Source: Rhodococcus tukisamuensis NBRC 100609 (GTDB taxonomy: Bacteria > Actinomycetota > Actinomycetes > Mycobacteriales > Mycobacteriaceae). From it: DNA of 64,000 bases. The notes under the pieces are model-generated. The model did no database searches. It was not told the origin of the DNA and saw only the letters and a program-made list of their open reading frames with translations. Positions 8,040 through 16,211 of this stretch are shown here, in pieces. The position numbers and the translations under genes are program-made. Each line of letters opens with the position of its first letter. Position 1 is the first letter of the stretch. Location of the stretch: positions 186,001 to 250,000 of the forward strand of contig NZ_BCXG01000002.1 in assembly GCF_001894985.1 (NCBI RefSeq). The letters are read 5' to 3'.

Positions 8040-8873
8040 ATGGCTCGCTCCGACGTCCTGGTCTCAGCCGACTGGGCAGAGCAGAATCTCTCCGCCCCGA
8101 AGACGGTCTTCGTCGAGGTCGACGAAGATGCCTCGGCATACGACGGCGGCCACATCGAGGGCGCAGTCAAGCTCGACTGGCGAAAGGACCTGCAGGACGC
8201 CGTCCGCCGGGACTTCCTCAACCGGGAGCAGTTCTCCGAGCTGCTGTCCGCCAAGGGCATCTCCAACGACGACACCGTCGTGCTCTACGGCGGCAACAAC
8301 AACTGGTTCGCGGCGTACGCGTACTGGTACTTCAAGCTGTACGGCCACCAGGACATCAAGCTGATCGACGGTGGCCGCAAGAAGTGGGAGCTCGACGGCC
8401 GCCCGCTGTCGGCAGCCGAGGTCACCCGCCCGGTCACCGACTACAAGGCCGCCGAGCCGGACACCTCCATCCGCGCGTTCCGCGACGAGGTCATCAACGC
8501 CATCGGAAGCAAGAACCTCGTCGACGTGCGCTCGCCCGACGAGTTCTCCGGCAAGATCCTCGCGCCGGCGCACCTCCCGCAGGAGCAGGCGCAGCAGCGG
8601 GGCCACGTCCCCGGCGCCATCAACATCCCGTGGAGCACCACCGCCAACGAGGACGGCACCTTCAAGTCGGACGACGACCTGGAGAAGCTGTACGCCGCGA
8701 AGGGCTTCGACGACAGCCGCGAGACCATCGCGTACTGCCGTATCGGCGAGCGGTCGAGCCACACCTGGTTCGTGCTGCAGGAGATCCTGGGCAAGAGCAA
8801 TGTCAAGAACTACGACGGCAGCTGGGTCGAGTACGGCTCTCTCGTCGGCGCACCGATCGAATTGGGAGCATAA
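8040..8873 (+). CDS. cysA2: Thiosulfate sulfurtransferase (rhodanese, CysA2 type)
   Basis: This 277-residue tandem rhodanese transfers sulfane sulfur from thiosulfate or 3-mercaptopyruvate to thiol acceptors in the cytoplasm. The inactive N-terminal domain is followed by a C-terminal domain with the active-site loop CRIGERSS (Cys near 233) and the linker DVRSPDEFSGK near 161. It closely follows the M. tuberculosis CysA2/CysA3 protein. The ATG at 8040 has AAGGAAA just upstream and gives the usual family length; longer in-frame starts run into the preceding gene. It is in an operon with DUF4395 and SseC, controlled by the polycysteine leader. Confidence 0.93.
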   Translation: MARSDVLVSADWAEQNLSAPKTVFVEVDEDASAYDGGHIEGAVKLDWRKDLQDAVRRDFLNREQFSELLSAKGISNDDTVVLYGGNNNWFAAYAYWYFKLYGHQDIKLIDGGRKKWELDGRPLSAAEVTRPVTDYKAAEPDTSIRAFRDEVINAIGSKNLVDVRSPDEFSGKILAPAHLPQEQAQQRGHVPGAINIPWSTTANEDGTFKSDDDLEKLYAAKGFDDSRETIAYCRIGERSSHTWFVLQEILGKSNVKNYDGSWVEYGSLVGAPIELGA

Positions 8874-8876
8874 ATC

Positions 8877-9182
8877 ATGTGCGGAGCACCTGTTCAGGGT
8901 CAGACCCTGCCGTCCGGCGTCAACGTCGAGAAGGAAACCGTCATCACCGGTCGCGTGCTGAGCGCTGACGGCCAGCCCGTCGGCGGCGCGTTCGTCCGCC
9001 TGCTCGACGGCACCGGCGAGTTCACCGCCGAGGTCGTCGCGTCCGGCACCGGCGACTTCCGCTTCTTCGCCGCCCCGGGCACCTGGACCGTGCGTGCACT
9101 GTCCAGCACCGGCAACGGCGACACCACCCTCTCACCCGAGGGCAGCGGCATCCACAACGTGGACATCACCGTCAGCAAGTAG
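8877..9182 (+). CDS. sseC2: DUF1416 protein (SseC type)
   Basis: This 101-residue protein begins MCGAP and contains a carboxypeptidase-regulatory-like beta fold: VITGRVLSADGQPVGGAFVRL, then EFTAEVVASGTGDFRFFAAPGTWTVRAL. That matches the mycobacterial SseC proteins, which always sit beside a CysA-type sulfurtransferase. The conserved Cys2 may accept or carry sulfur; the biochemical role is not established. It is 3 bases after the rhodanese stop, with GGGAG as ribosome site, and a strong hairpin after it closes the operon. Confidence 0.9.
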   Translation: MCGAPVQGQTLPSGVNVEKETVITGRVLSADGQPVGGAFVRLLDGTGEFTAEVVASGTGDFRFFAAPGTWTVRALSSTGNGDTTLSPEGSGIHNVDITVSK

Positions 9183-9195
9183 GACGCGTCGCGTC

Positions 9196-9231
9196 ACGGC
9201 CCCGCTCCCGGTTCGCCCGGGACGGGGCCGT
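9196..9231 (+). terminator. Hairpin closing the sulfur operon
   Basis: ACGGCCCCG (9196-9204) pairs with CGGGGCCGT (9223-9231), and an inner stem CCCGG/CCGGG extends it. It lies 14 bases after the SseC stop. There is no U-run, as is common for terminators in high-GC actinomycetes. Confidence 0.65.
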
Positions 9232-9308
9232 CGTGCGTCCGGACCCAGGTCCGGACGCCACCCCACGCACCTGCGCCACCCGAGGCGGCCGGATCCGGCG
9301 GCCCGGTC

Positions 9309-9314
9309 TAGAAT
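9309..9314 (+). promoter_or_regulatory. -10 element for the leaderless membrane peptide
   Basis: TAGAAT (TANNNT) ends six bases before the GTG at 9321, the spacing that places the transcription start at the start codon. It would drive the 32-residue membrane peptide and the overlapping nitrobindin-like gene. Confidence 0.55.
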
Positions 9315-9320
9315 GACGCC

Positions 9321-9419
9321 GTGGTCATTTTCTTCGAGGTGCTGCTGGTTCTCGCAGCCATTCTGATTACCTGGTTCTCGCTCTACGTCGTGTACCGCTT
9401 GGTCACCGACCAGCCGTGA
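9321..9419 (+). CDS. Leaderless 32-residue single-pass membrane peptide
   Basis: From GTG 9321 this reads [20 protein letters not shown] and ends [12 protein letters not shown]: a single hydrophobic helix of about 20 residues followed by a short polar tail. The stop overlaps the GTG of the nitrobindin-like gene (GTGA), so translation of the two is likely coupled. It has a TAGAAT -10 at leaderless spacing and no ribosome site. I do not recognise a named family. The intact frame, the hydrophobic composition and the coupled arrangement support it being a real gene. Confidence 0.65.
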   Translation: MVIFFEVLLVLAAILITWFSLYVVYRLVTDQP

Positions 9420-10105
9420 GTCCGACCGGGGTCCCCGAGGACGATCAGTCCCCCGACCAGCCGGCCGTGCAACGCGGCTCCGGCGACAAGGCCGTGGCCG
9501 ACGCGATCGAGCGGTCCAAAGACACTGCCGGGCGCAACATCCCGGTGCTGTCCGGACTTCCGCTGCCCGAGGAGACCGCGAACCTGCGCCTCGGCCCCGA
9601 CCTGCATCCCGGCCTGCTCGCGCTGCTGCCGCTCGTCGGCGTCTGGCGCGGCGAGGGCGAGGGACACGACCTCGAGGGCGAGTACCGGTTCGGCCAGCAG
9701 GTGGTCGTCAGCCACGACGGCGGCAACTTCCTGTCCTGGGAGTCACGGTCCTGGCGCCTGGACGTCGACGGTCAGTACACCGGACCGGACCTGCGCGAGA
9801 GCGGGTTCTGGCGGGTCAGCGGCGACGGCATCCCCGGCAGCGTCGACGAGGAGACCGTCGAACTGCTGCTCACGCACGCCTCCGGCGTCGTCGAGCTGTA
9901 CTACGGCCAGGCGCTCACCCAGTCCAGCTGGGAACTGGCGACCGACGTCGTCATCCGCAGCAAGCACGGGGCGTTGGTCGGCGGCGCCAAGCGCCTCTAC
10001 GGCATCGTCGAGGGCGGTGACCTCGCCTACGTCGAGGAGCGCATCCTCGCCGACGGTCCGCTGAAGCCGCACCTGTCCGCGAGGCTGTCCCGCTACATCG
10101 GGTAG
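9416..10105 (+). CDS. Nitrobindin-like heme/fatty-acid-binding-fold protein
   Basis: This 229-residue protein matches the Rv0813c/nitrobindin (THAP4-like) group: a disordered N-terminus of about 60 residues, then a beta barrel that opens with [11 protein letters not shown] near residue 74 (the GxWxGxGxG signature) and closes with [23 protein letters not shown]. Nitrobindins bind ferric heme and scavenge nitric oxide or isomerise peroxynitrite. Earlier annotation as a fatty-acid-binding protein reflects the fold. The GTG start overlaps the stop of the small membrane peptide. Ligand identity in this organism is inferred from the family. Confidence 0.85.
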   Translation: MSPTGVPEDDQSPDQPAVQRGSGDKAVADAIERSKDTAGRNIPVLSGLPLPEETANLRLGPDLHPGLLALLPLVGVWRGEGEGHDLEGEYRFGQQVVVSHDGGNFLSWESRSWRLDVDGQYTGPDLRESGFWRVSGDGIPGSVDEETVELLLTHASGVVELYYGQALTQSSWELATDVVIRSKHGALVGGAKRLYGIVEGGDLAYVEERILADGPLKPHLSARLSRYIG

Positions 10106-10110
10106 CACTC

Positions 10111-10143
10111 CCGTCTGATCGCTGCCCCTCCGTCTGATCGCTG
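10111..10143. repeat. Tandem repeat after the nitrobindin-like gene
   Basis: CCGTCTGATCGCTG occurs at 10111-10124 and again at 10130-10143, a 19-base period, starting 5 bases after the nitrobindin-like stop codon. Function is unknown. It is one of several short duplications at gene ends in this window. Confidence 0.6.
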
Positions 10144-10159
10144 TCCGTCGACGCCGAAC

Positions 10160-10235
10160 GGCCCCCGAGCCGTACCGCCGACGGACGCTTGTCGTCGCAC
10201 AGTCCCGGTCGGGACTGACCGGGGGCTCGGGGGCC
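10160..10235 (-). other. Long inverted repeat with nested hairpin (10.1-10.4 kb gap)
   Basis: GGCCCCCGAGCC (10160-10171) and GGCTCGGGGGCC (10224-10235) are perfect 12-base inverted repeats 52 bases apart. AGTCCCGGTCGGGACT at 10201-10216 forms a 6-bp hairpin between them. On the minus strand this lies 60-130 bases downstream of a 12-codon ORF and could be its structured 3' region or terminator. The whole 10106-10420 gap otherwise holds only the small ORF, its promoter and the tandem repeat described separately. Confidence 0.5.
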
Positions 10236-10293
10236 GGGTGACTGTCGGGGATTCGCCAGCCGCACACGCGGTCAGTGAATTCCGCTGGCGCGG

Positions 10294-10332
10294 CTAGCTG
10301 ACAGCCACCTCACGCGTCCTGTAGTTCTTCAA
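10294..10332 (-). CDS. Candidate 12-codon peptide with near-ideal ribosome site
   Basis: On the minus strand AAGGAGGTG, an almost perfect match to the 16S anti-Shine-Dalgarno, is followed 10 bases after AGGAGG by TTG and an ORF reading MKNYRTREVAVS then TAG. A promoter-like TTGCAC-N17-TACCTT lies just upstream, so the unit does not depend on the lipase gene. I do not recognise the peptide. It could be a genuine small protein, a translated leader in a regulatory RNA, or the 5' end of a small RNA. Coding potential cannot be judged from composition at this length. Confidence 0.45.
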   Translation of the reverse strand: MKNYRTREVAVS

Positions 10333-10364
10333 CTTCAGACCACCTCCTTCCTCGTGTACGGACG

Positions 10365-10393
10365 AAGGTACGCCCGGCCACGAGGGTGTGCAA
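10365..10393 (-). promoter_or_regulatory. Promoter of the 12-codon unit
   Basis: TTGCAC (10388-10393) and TACCTT (10365-10370) on the minus strand are separated by exactly 17 bases, the best sigma-70/SigA-like pair seen in this window. The predicted transcription start is near 10358, giving a 5' leader of about 26 bases that contains AAGGAGG. Confidence 0.6.
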
Positions 10394-10420
10394 CGGATTA
10401 TTTTCCGGTCCGTGCGCAGG

Positions 10421-11641
10421 TCAGCAGGTGGACGGCGCGGCGTCCCCGCGGAACCTGTCCTCCATCCAGTCGAGCGCCCGCGGCAGACCCAGGACCGCGG
10501 CGGAGAGATGGTCCGGGGTGGGCGTCAGGAGCGACTCCACCGGAGTGCCCGCCCCGCAGTAACGCCGCAGGGTGTTGTCGATGGAGTCGACCGGGATCAA
10601 TCCGTCGGTGGGGCTGTGCCATTCGAAGATCGGGAAGTCCGGGACGCCCGGGTACAGCTCGAGGCTGTTCTCGTCCATCACCTCCCAGGCGGCCGGATAG
10701 TTCATGAAGTCCTTGTTGTCCGTCACCTGCGCCGCGCTGCGCCCGATGCCCCAGAACATGATCTCGTTGGTACAGCCGTTCTTGATCATGTCCTGGAGCC
10801 AGCGGCCCTGGTCGTTGAGCTGGCCCGACACGTTGATCCGGTCCGGGTACTCGCGTTCGAGCCCCAGCGCGGCCGCCATCGCGAGGCCGAAGGCCGGATG
10901 CGGGTTCGCGCCGAGCGCCTGGGCCATCTTCCCCAGGTTCATCGGGACGCCGCCCTGGGCCGCGCCGACGATGTTCAGTTCGGGCGCGTAGGTGGGTGCC
11001 ATCGCGGCGGCCCATCCGGTCGCCATCCCGCCCCCGGAGTAGCCGGCCAGACCGATCGGGCTGTTCGCCGCCTGGAACTCGGGAATCTTCCGCACGGCCT
11101 TGAGCCCGTCGAGGGTGATCTGCCCGCCGAGTTTCGCGGCGCCGTACGCCATCCTCGGCCCGAGATGGTCGGGAAGTGTCACCGCCCACCCCCGCGCGAG
11201 CGCGATGTTCAGGCCGGGCGCCTCCCGGATCTGGGTGAACGGGTCGGTCGTGTAGAGCTCGGTCGCGATCTTGCACTTGTTCCCGAGCGCGTTGATGATG
11301 TGCTGGTACGACACCAGCGGACCGTCCGGGACGCGGTTCGGCGGCAGCAGGAAGGTGGTGTTCGCCGCCATCGGATGCCCCTGGGAGTCCTTCGTGCTGA
11401 AGAGCACCTCCCACACCTGGCTCCCGGGAAAGTAGAGGTTGGGCGGCATCTGCCGGAGCTTGAGCACCTCGCCGGGAGCATGCGCGGCCAGGTCCGGCGG
11501 CGCGCTGAAGAAGGGATCCGGGTCGGCCACCGGGTAGACCGGAAGCGCGGCCGCACTGCCGGCCCCCGCCGTCGCCGCTACCAGGACCGACGCCAACCCG
11601 ACCACGACGCCGCCTACCAGACTTCGAATCAACGCTCCCAT
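10421..11641 (-). CDS. Secreted lipase (LIP family)
   Basis: This 406-residue protein has a cleavable signal peptide (residues 1-33, ending AGAGSAAALP). It then follows the secretory-lipase (LIP/Candida lipase-like) pattern: FYxxP-like opening (DPFFSAPPDLAAHAPGEVLKLRQ), nucleophile elbow GYSGGG (Ser near 203), an aspartate/His region in the C-terminal third (FPIFEWHSPTDGLIP) and Cys residues that could form disulfides. It should hydrolyse acylglycerols or other esters outside the cell. It lies downstream of cydC in the same direction with an 87-base gap, so it may have its own promoter. Confidence 0.85.
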   Translation of the reverse strand: MGALIRSLVGGVVVGLASVLVAATAGAGSAAALPVYPVADPDPFFSAPPDLAAHAPGEVLKLRQMPPNLYFPGSQVWEVLFSTKDSQGHPMAANTTFLLPPNRVPDGPLVSYQHIINALGNKCKIATELYTTDPFTQIREAPGLNIALARGWAVTLPDHLGPRMAYGAAKLGGQITLDGLKAVRKIPEFQAANSPIGLAGYSGGGMATGWAAAMAPTYAPELNIVGAAQGGVPMNLGKMAQALGANPHPAFGLAMAAALGLEREYPDRINVSGQLNDQGRWLQDMIKNGCTNEIMFWGIGRSAAQVTDNKDFMNYPAAWEVMDENSLELYPGVPDFPIFEWHSPTDGLIPVDSIDNTLRRYCGAGTPVESLLTPTPDHLSAAVLGLPRALDWMEDRFRGDAAPSTC

Positions 11642-11728
11642 GGACCACTCCCCAGTCGTCAGGACGTTCGATCGAGCATTCCGTCGGTGACTATGCCAGG
11701 GGTCTCGGACGGCCCATCGGGTTTCGTG

Positions 11729-13459
11729 TCACTGCTTGGTCTCGACAGCGGGCCGTTCGGTCACGATTCGATCACTCCGACCGCTCGCCTCATTACAGTC
11801 GGCTCCCACCTCGAGCACCCGATCCACGGCACTGCCGCTCGGCAGTTGATGCGTCACCACGACCACCGTTCGGCCCGGGTCCACCAGGTTGCCGGAGCGG
11901 TCGAGGAGCGCGCGAAGCAGCGCCGCGCCCTCCTCGGCGTCGAGGTGTTCCGTCGGCTCGTCGAGCAGCAGCACCTGCGCGGGCGAGACCAGCGCCCTGG
12001 CGAGCAGGAGCCGGCGACGCTGACCCCCGGACAGCGACCGGCCTCCCGACGCGAGAGAGGTGTGCACGCCGTCCGGCAGTCCGGCGAGCCACTCGCCCAG
12101 ACCCACCGATTCCAACGTCGCCGACGCCTCGGCCTGGTCGAGGTCGCCGCGGGCCACCCGCAGGTTCTCCAGCAGTGACGTCTCGAACAGGTGCGCATCC
12201 TCGGCGAAGAACCCGACCTCGCGACGCACCTGGGCCGGGTCCAGGTCCCCGACCGCCGCCCCGTTCACGGTGACGTCGCCGGCAGCCGGGCCGAGCAGAC
12301 CCGCGAGGGTCATCAGCAGCGCCGTCTTGCCGGCGCCGCTCGGTCCCACCACCGCGGTCCGCGAACCGGGCGGCAGGTCCAGGTCCATCGGGTCGGTTTC
12401 GGTGCCGCCGGGCCAGCCGCACCGCAACTGTCGGGCCCGCACGTGCACCGGTTCCGTCACCGGAGCCGTGCTCGGCGCGGGCGCCTCCCCCGCCCGGTCC
12501 AGCAGTTCCATGATGCGGGCGGACGCGATCCGGGCCCGGGTCAGCGCGACCGCGGCGGCCGGCAGCACGGCCGTCGCCTCGAACGAGGCGAGCGGGAGCA
12601 GCACCAGGATCGCCAGCGACATCGGGGTCATCGCGCCGGGTGTGCCCCCGTCGACGCCGTACGCCGCGATGCCGATCAGCAGGGCACCGAACACGCTCGC
12701 ACCGACGGCGAGCGGGGTCGCGGCCGCGGCGAACCCGGCGGGTACCGCCGCCCGATCCGTCGCCCGGATCTCCTGACGCTCCCAGGCCTGCGCCCGGCGG
12801 CGCATCTCGTCCAGGCGGCCGGCCACCCGCAGTTCCGCGGCATGGTCGAGGGCCAGGACCGCGGACTCGCTGAACCGCGCCGCCGCGAGCGCACCGTCCG
12901 CCTCTGCCATTCGAGCAGCCCGCGCCGAGAGCATCGGCGCCGCGATCCCCGAAACCGCCAGTGCGACGGCCAGTACCAGCGCACCGGCGGGCGAGATCAA
13001 CGCCAGACCACCGACCGCGACGAGGGCGAGAACCACCGCGACCGCGATCGGGACCAGCGCCCGTACCACCACGTCGCCGAGCGCGTCGACGTCCGCCCCG
13101 GTGCGGGCCAGCAGGTCACCGCGCCGCAGGCCGGCGGGCGCGGCCGGATCGCCCTCCGACAGCCGCCGGTAGATCCGCTCCCGCGCCGACACCGTGCCCC
13201 GCAGGGCGGCGTCGTGGGTGGCCAACCGCTCGAGGTAGCGGAAGATGCCGCGGGAGATGCCCAGCGCCCGCACCGCCACCACGGCGACTGTCAGGTCGAG
13301 CACCGGCGGCATCTGCCAGGCCCGGGTGATCAGCCACGCGGACAGCGCGGCCAGCGCCAGCGCGCTGCCGAGCGTCGCCACCCCGGCGACCACCGCGTAG
13401 GCCACCCGTCGCGGGCTCAAGTCGAGCAGGCGCAGTGCGCGGAGCAACGGATCGCTCAT
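11729..13459 (-). CDS. cydC: Thiol/heme ABC exporter subunit CydC
   Basis: This 576-residue half-transporter has an N-terminal six-helix membrane domain and a C-terminal ATPase with Walker A GPSGAGKT, signature LSGGQRRR and Walker B VLLLDEPTEHLD. With CydD it forms the exporter required for assembly of cytochrome bd oxidase. The ATG at 13459 overlaps the cydD stop (ATGA), giving coupled translation; longer in-frame starts lie inside cydD. The order cydA-cydB-cydD-cydC in one direction is the standard actinobacterial operon. The tail after the H-loop (residues about 550-576) is poorly conserved. Confidence 0.94.
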   Translation of the reverse strand: MSDPLLRALRLLDLSPRRVAYAVVAGVATLGSALALAALSAWLITRAWQMPPVLDLTVAVVAVRALGISRGIFRYLERLATHDAALRGTVSARERIYRRLSEGDPAAPAGLRRGDLLARTGADVDALGDVVVRALVPIAVAVVLALVAVGGLALISPAGALVLAVALAVSGIAAPMLSARAARMAEADGALAAARFSESAVLALDHAAELRVAGRLDEMRRRAQAWERQEIRATDRAAVPAGFAAAATPLAVGASVFGALLIGIAAYGVDGGTPGAMTPMSLAILVLLPLASFEATAVLPAAAVALTRARIASARIMELLDRAGEAPAPSTAPVTEPVHVRARQLRCGWPGGTETDPMDLDLPPGSRTAVVGPSGAGKTALLMTLAGLLGPAAGDVTVNGAAVGDLDPAQVRREVGFFAEDAHLFETSLLENLRVARGDLDQAEASATLESVGLGEWLAGLPDGVHTSLASGGRSLSGGQRRRLLLARALVSPAQVLLLDEPTEHLDAEEGAALLRALLDRSGNLVDPGRTVVVVTHQLPSGSAVDRVLEVGADCNEASGRSDRIVTERPAVETKQ

Positions 13460-15174
13460 GCCGCCGCCTCCCCGGTTCCGGAGGGCACTGCCTCGGACTG
13501 CGCGGTCACCACGGTGTCGCCGGCGGCCAGCACCGACGGACGATGTCCCACCAGCAGCACGGTCCGACCGGCCGCGGCCAGTCGGCGCAGCGAGGCGAGC
13601 ACCGTCGCCTCCGTGTCGGCGTCCAGGTGCGCGGTCGGCTCGTCGAGCAACAGGACCGGCGCGGGCGAGAGCAGCACCCGGGTCAGTGCGAGGCGTTGGC
13701 GCTGCCCCACCGAGAGCCCCAGACCACCGACGCCGACCGTGGTGTCCCAGCGATCCGGCAGTTCGGCGAGCACCGTATCGAAGCCGGTTGCCGCACAAGC
13801 TTTCTCGATGTCCAAATCGTCGGCGTCCACCGGACCGGTGAGCTCGAGGTTCTCGCGCAGCGTGCCCGGGACCAGCACCGGATGCTGCGGCAGCCAGGCC
13901 ACCTCGTGCCACCACCGAGTGGTGTCCAGCCGGTGCACCGGCGTCCCGCCGGCCAGCACCTCCCCCTCGTCCGGGTTCGCGAGACCCAGGATCAGTTGCA
14001 GCGCAGTGGACTTGCCGGAGCCGTTGGCGCCGGCGAGAACGGTGACCCGTCCCGGCTCCGCGGTCACGTCCAGGCGCCGCGGCGCCCAGCCCCCGCGCGA
14101 ACGCACACCCACCCCGCGCAACGTCACCGTGGCCGAGTCCGCCACCTCGCCGCCCCCGAGCGGGCCGGTCCCGCGACCGTCGAGAATGTCGAAGGCCTTG
14201 TCCGCGGCGGCCTTTCCGTCCTCTGCGGCATGGAACTGGGCCCCGACCATCCGCAGCGGCAGGTACACCTCCGGAGCCAGGATCAGCGCGACCACCCCGT
14301 CCCGAAGACCCATGTTTCCGAACACCAGGCGGAGCCCGATGCTCACCGCGATCAGGGCGACGCTGAGCGTGGCCAGCAACTCGAGCACCATCGAGGACAG
14401 GAACGCCACCCGAAGCGAGGCCATGGTGGTGCGCCGGTGCGCATCACCGAGCTCGCGAACCCGGTCCGCCGGTCCGCGCTCGCGGCCGAGTGCCCGCAGT
14501 GTCGGCAGGCCCGCCAGCAGGTCCAGAAGCTGCCCGGACAGGCTGGTCATGGTGGCCAGCGAGGCCTCGGCCTTGCCCCGGGTGAGCAGCCCGATCAGGA
14601 TCATGAACACCGGGATCAGGGGCAGCGTCACCACCACGATCACGGCTGACGTGACGTCGGTGAGCGCGATGACCAGCAGCGCCAGCGGGGTGACGGTGAC
14701 CGCGAGCAGCAGGGCGGGCAGGTACCCGGTGAGATACGCACGCAGGCCCTCGATCCCGCGGGTGAGGACCGTCGCCACCTCGTCGCGGCGGGGGTCGAGC
14801 TCGCGCGGCGACAGCTCGGTGGCCGCGGTGAGCAACTCGCCCCGCAGCTCACCGATCACCCGCGACGCCGACCGGTGCGCGAAACGCGCGTGCGCCCAGG
14901 TGGACACGGTGCGCACCAGGATCGCGCCGGCCAGGACGGCCAGTTCGGTGCGCCAGGCGCCGACGCTGCGGGTCGCGGGGTCGGTGATCACCCCGGCCAG
15001 CACGGTTCCGATCATCACCGCGGAGACGATGACCGTCACCGCGGTGACCAGCGCGAGCGCCACCGTCAGGAGCAGGTAGCCGCGGGCGGACCGCGAGTAG
15101 CGCCACAGGCGCGGGTCCACCGGGCCGCGCCCGCGGGTGGGTGACACGGGCGCGGCCTCGGTCTCGGTCGGCAT
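13456..15174 (-). CDS. cydD: Thiol/heme ABC exporter subunit CydD
   Basis: This 572-residue half-transporter pairs with CydC. It has a six-helix exporter domain and an ATPase with Walker A GANGSGKS, signature LSVGQRQR and Walker B VLLLDEPTAHLD. The ATG directly follows the cydB stop (no gap), and the last four bases overlap cydC. The heterodimer exports reductant (cysteine or glutathione in E. coli) and is needed for bd oxidase maturation; the substrate in a mycothiol-producing organism is not known. Confidence 0.94.
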   Translation of the reverse strand: MPTETEAAPVSPTRGRGPVDPRLWRYSRSARGYLLLTVALALVTAVTVIVSAVMIGTVLAGVITDPATRSVGAWRTELAVLAGAILVRTVSTWAHARFAHRSASRVIGELRGELLTAATELSPRELDPRRDEVATVLTRGIEGLRAYLTGYLPALLLAVTVTPLALLVIALTDVTSAVIVVVTLPLIPVFMILIGLLTRGKAEASLATMTSLSGQLLDLLAGLPTLRALGRERGPADRVRELGDAHRRTTMASLRVAFLSSMVLELLATLSVALIAVSIGLRLVFGNMGLRDGVVALILAPEVYLPLRMVGAQFHAAEDGKAAADKAFDILDGRGTGPLGGGEVADSATVTLRGVGVRSRGGWAPRRLDVTAEPGRVTVLAGANGSGKSTALQLILGLANPDEGEVLAGGTPVHRLDTTRWWHEVAWLPQHPVLVPGTLRENLELTGPVDADDLDIEKACAATGFDTVLAELPDRWDTTVGVGGLGLSVGQRQRLALTRVLLSPAPVLLLDEPTAHLDADTEATVLASLRRLAAAGRTVLLVGHRPSVLAAGDTVVTAQSEAVPSGTGEAAA

Positions 15175-16197
15175 CTAACGCGACTTCGCGGGAAGACCGA
15201 TCGACGGCGGGATCTGTGCGGTCGAGATCCGCTGGCGGAACACCCAGTACGTCCAGGCCTGGTATCCGATGACCACCGGCGTCACGAACACGGCCGCCCA
15301 AGTCATCACCTTGAGCGTGTACGGGCTCGACGAGGCGTTGTAGATCGTCAGGTTGTACGCCTCGTCGATGGTGGACGGCATCAGGTTCGGGTAGAGCGAG
15401 CCGAACAACAGGACCACCGTGGCGATCACCGCGACCGTGGTGAGCACGAACGCCCAGCCCTCCCGCGCGACGGCCGTCAGCGCGACCACCCCGACCAGGG
15501 CGGCAGCCGCCACCGCGACCAGGATCCACGTCCAGCCCTTGCCGTAGGCCAGCTGTGTCCACAGCACAAACGCCCCGGCCACCACGACCGTCGGGATCGA
15601 CAGTCGTGCAGCGAGTTTCACCGAATCCTCGCGGACCTCACCGGAGGTCTTGAGGGCGAGGAACACCGCGCCGTGCAGCGCGAACACGATGGCCGTCGTC
15701 GCGCCGCCGAGCAGCGCGTACGGGTTGAGCAACTCGAAGAACCCGGAGACGACCTTCTTGTTCTCGTCGATTGCCACGCCCCGCACGATGTTCGCGAAGG
15801 CGACGCCCCAGAGGACCGCGGGCACCCAGGAGCCGATCATGATGCCGACGTCACAACGCGCCCGCCAGGTCGGGTCGTCGATCTTGCCGCGCCACTCGAT
15901 CGCGCAGATACGCAGGATGAGCGCGACGAGGATCAACAGCAGCGGCAGGTAGAACCCCGAGAACAGGGTCGCGTACCAGTCCGGGAAGGCCGCGAACATC
16001 GCGCCGCCCGCGGTGATCAGCCAGACCTCGTTGCCGTCCCACACCGGACCGATGGTGTTGAGCATCACCCGACGCCGGGTGTCGGTACGACCGAGCACCG
16101 GGAACAGCATGCCGACACCGAAGTCGAAGCCCTCGAGCACGAAGTACCCGACGAAGAGAACCGCGACGAGAATGAACCAGAATTCTTGAAGTCCCAT
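15175..16197 (-). CDS. cydB: Cytochrome bd ubiquinol oxidase subunit II
   Basis: CydB is the 340-residue membrane subunit that stabilises CydA in the bd-type terminal oxidase. It opens with GLQEFWFILVAVLFVGYFVLEGFDFGVGML, which is diagnostic, and has about nine membrane spans; DGNEVWLITAGGAMFAAFP is the conserved first-loop region. It lies 14 bases after cydA and abuts cydD. The enzyme reduces oxygen with quinol at high affinity under hypoxia or nitrosative stress. Confidence 0.96.
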   Translation of the reverse strand: MGLQEFWFILVAVLFVGYFVLEGFDFGVGMLFPVLGRTDTRRRVMLNTIGPVWDGNEVWLITAGGAMFAAFPDWYATLFSGFYLPLLLILVALILRICAIEWRGKIDDPTWRARCDVGIMIGSWVPAVLWGVAFANIVRGVAIDENKKVVSGFFELLNPYALLGGATTAIVFALHGAVFLALKTSGEVREDSVKLAARLSIPTVVVAGAFVLWTQLAYGKGWTWILVAVAAAALVGVVALTAVAREGWAFVLTTVAVIATVVLLFGSLYPNLMPSTIDEAYNLTIYNASSSPYTLKVMTWAAVFVTPVVIGYQAWTYWVFRQRISTAQIPPSIGLPAKSR

Positions 16198-16211
16198 GAT
16201 CTTCTCCCGCC

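Noticed and set aside
12191-15079. 962-codon open frame on the plus strand opposite cydC/cydD
   Set aside because: It is antisense to two clearly conserved genes; very high GC leaves few stops in the complementary frame, and the translation is Arg/Ser/Pro-rich without any domain.
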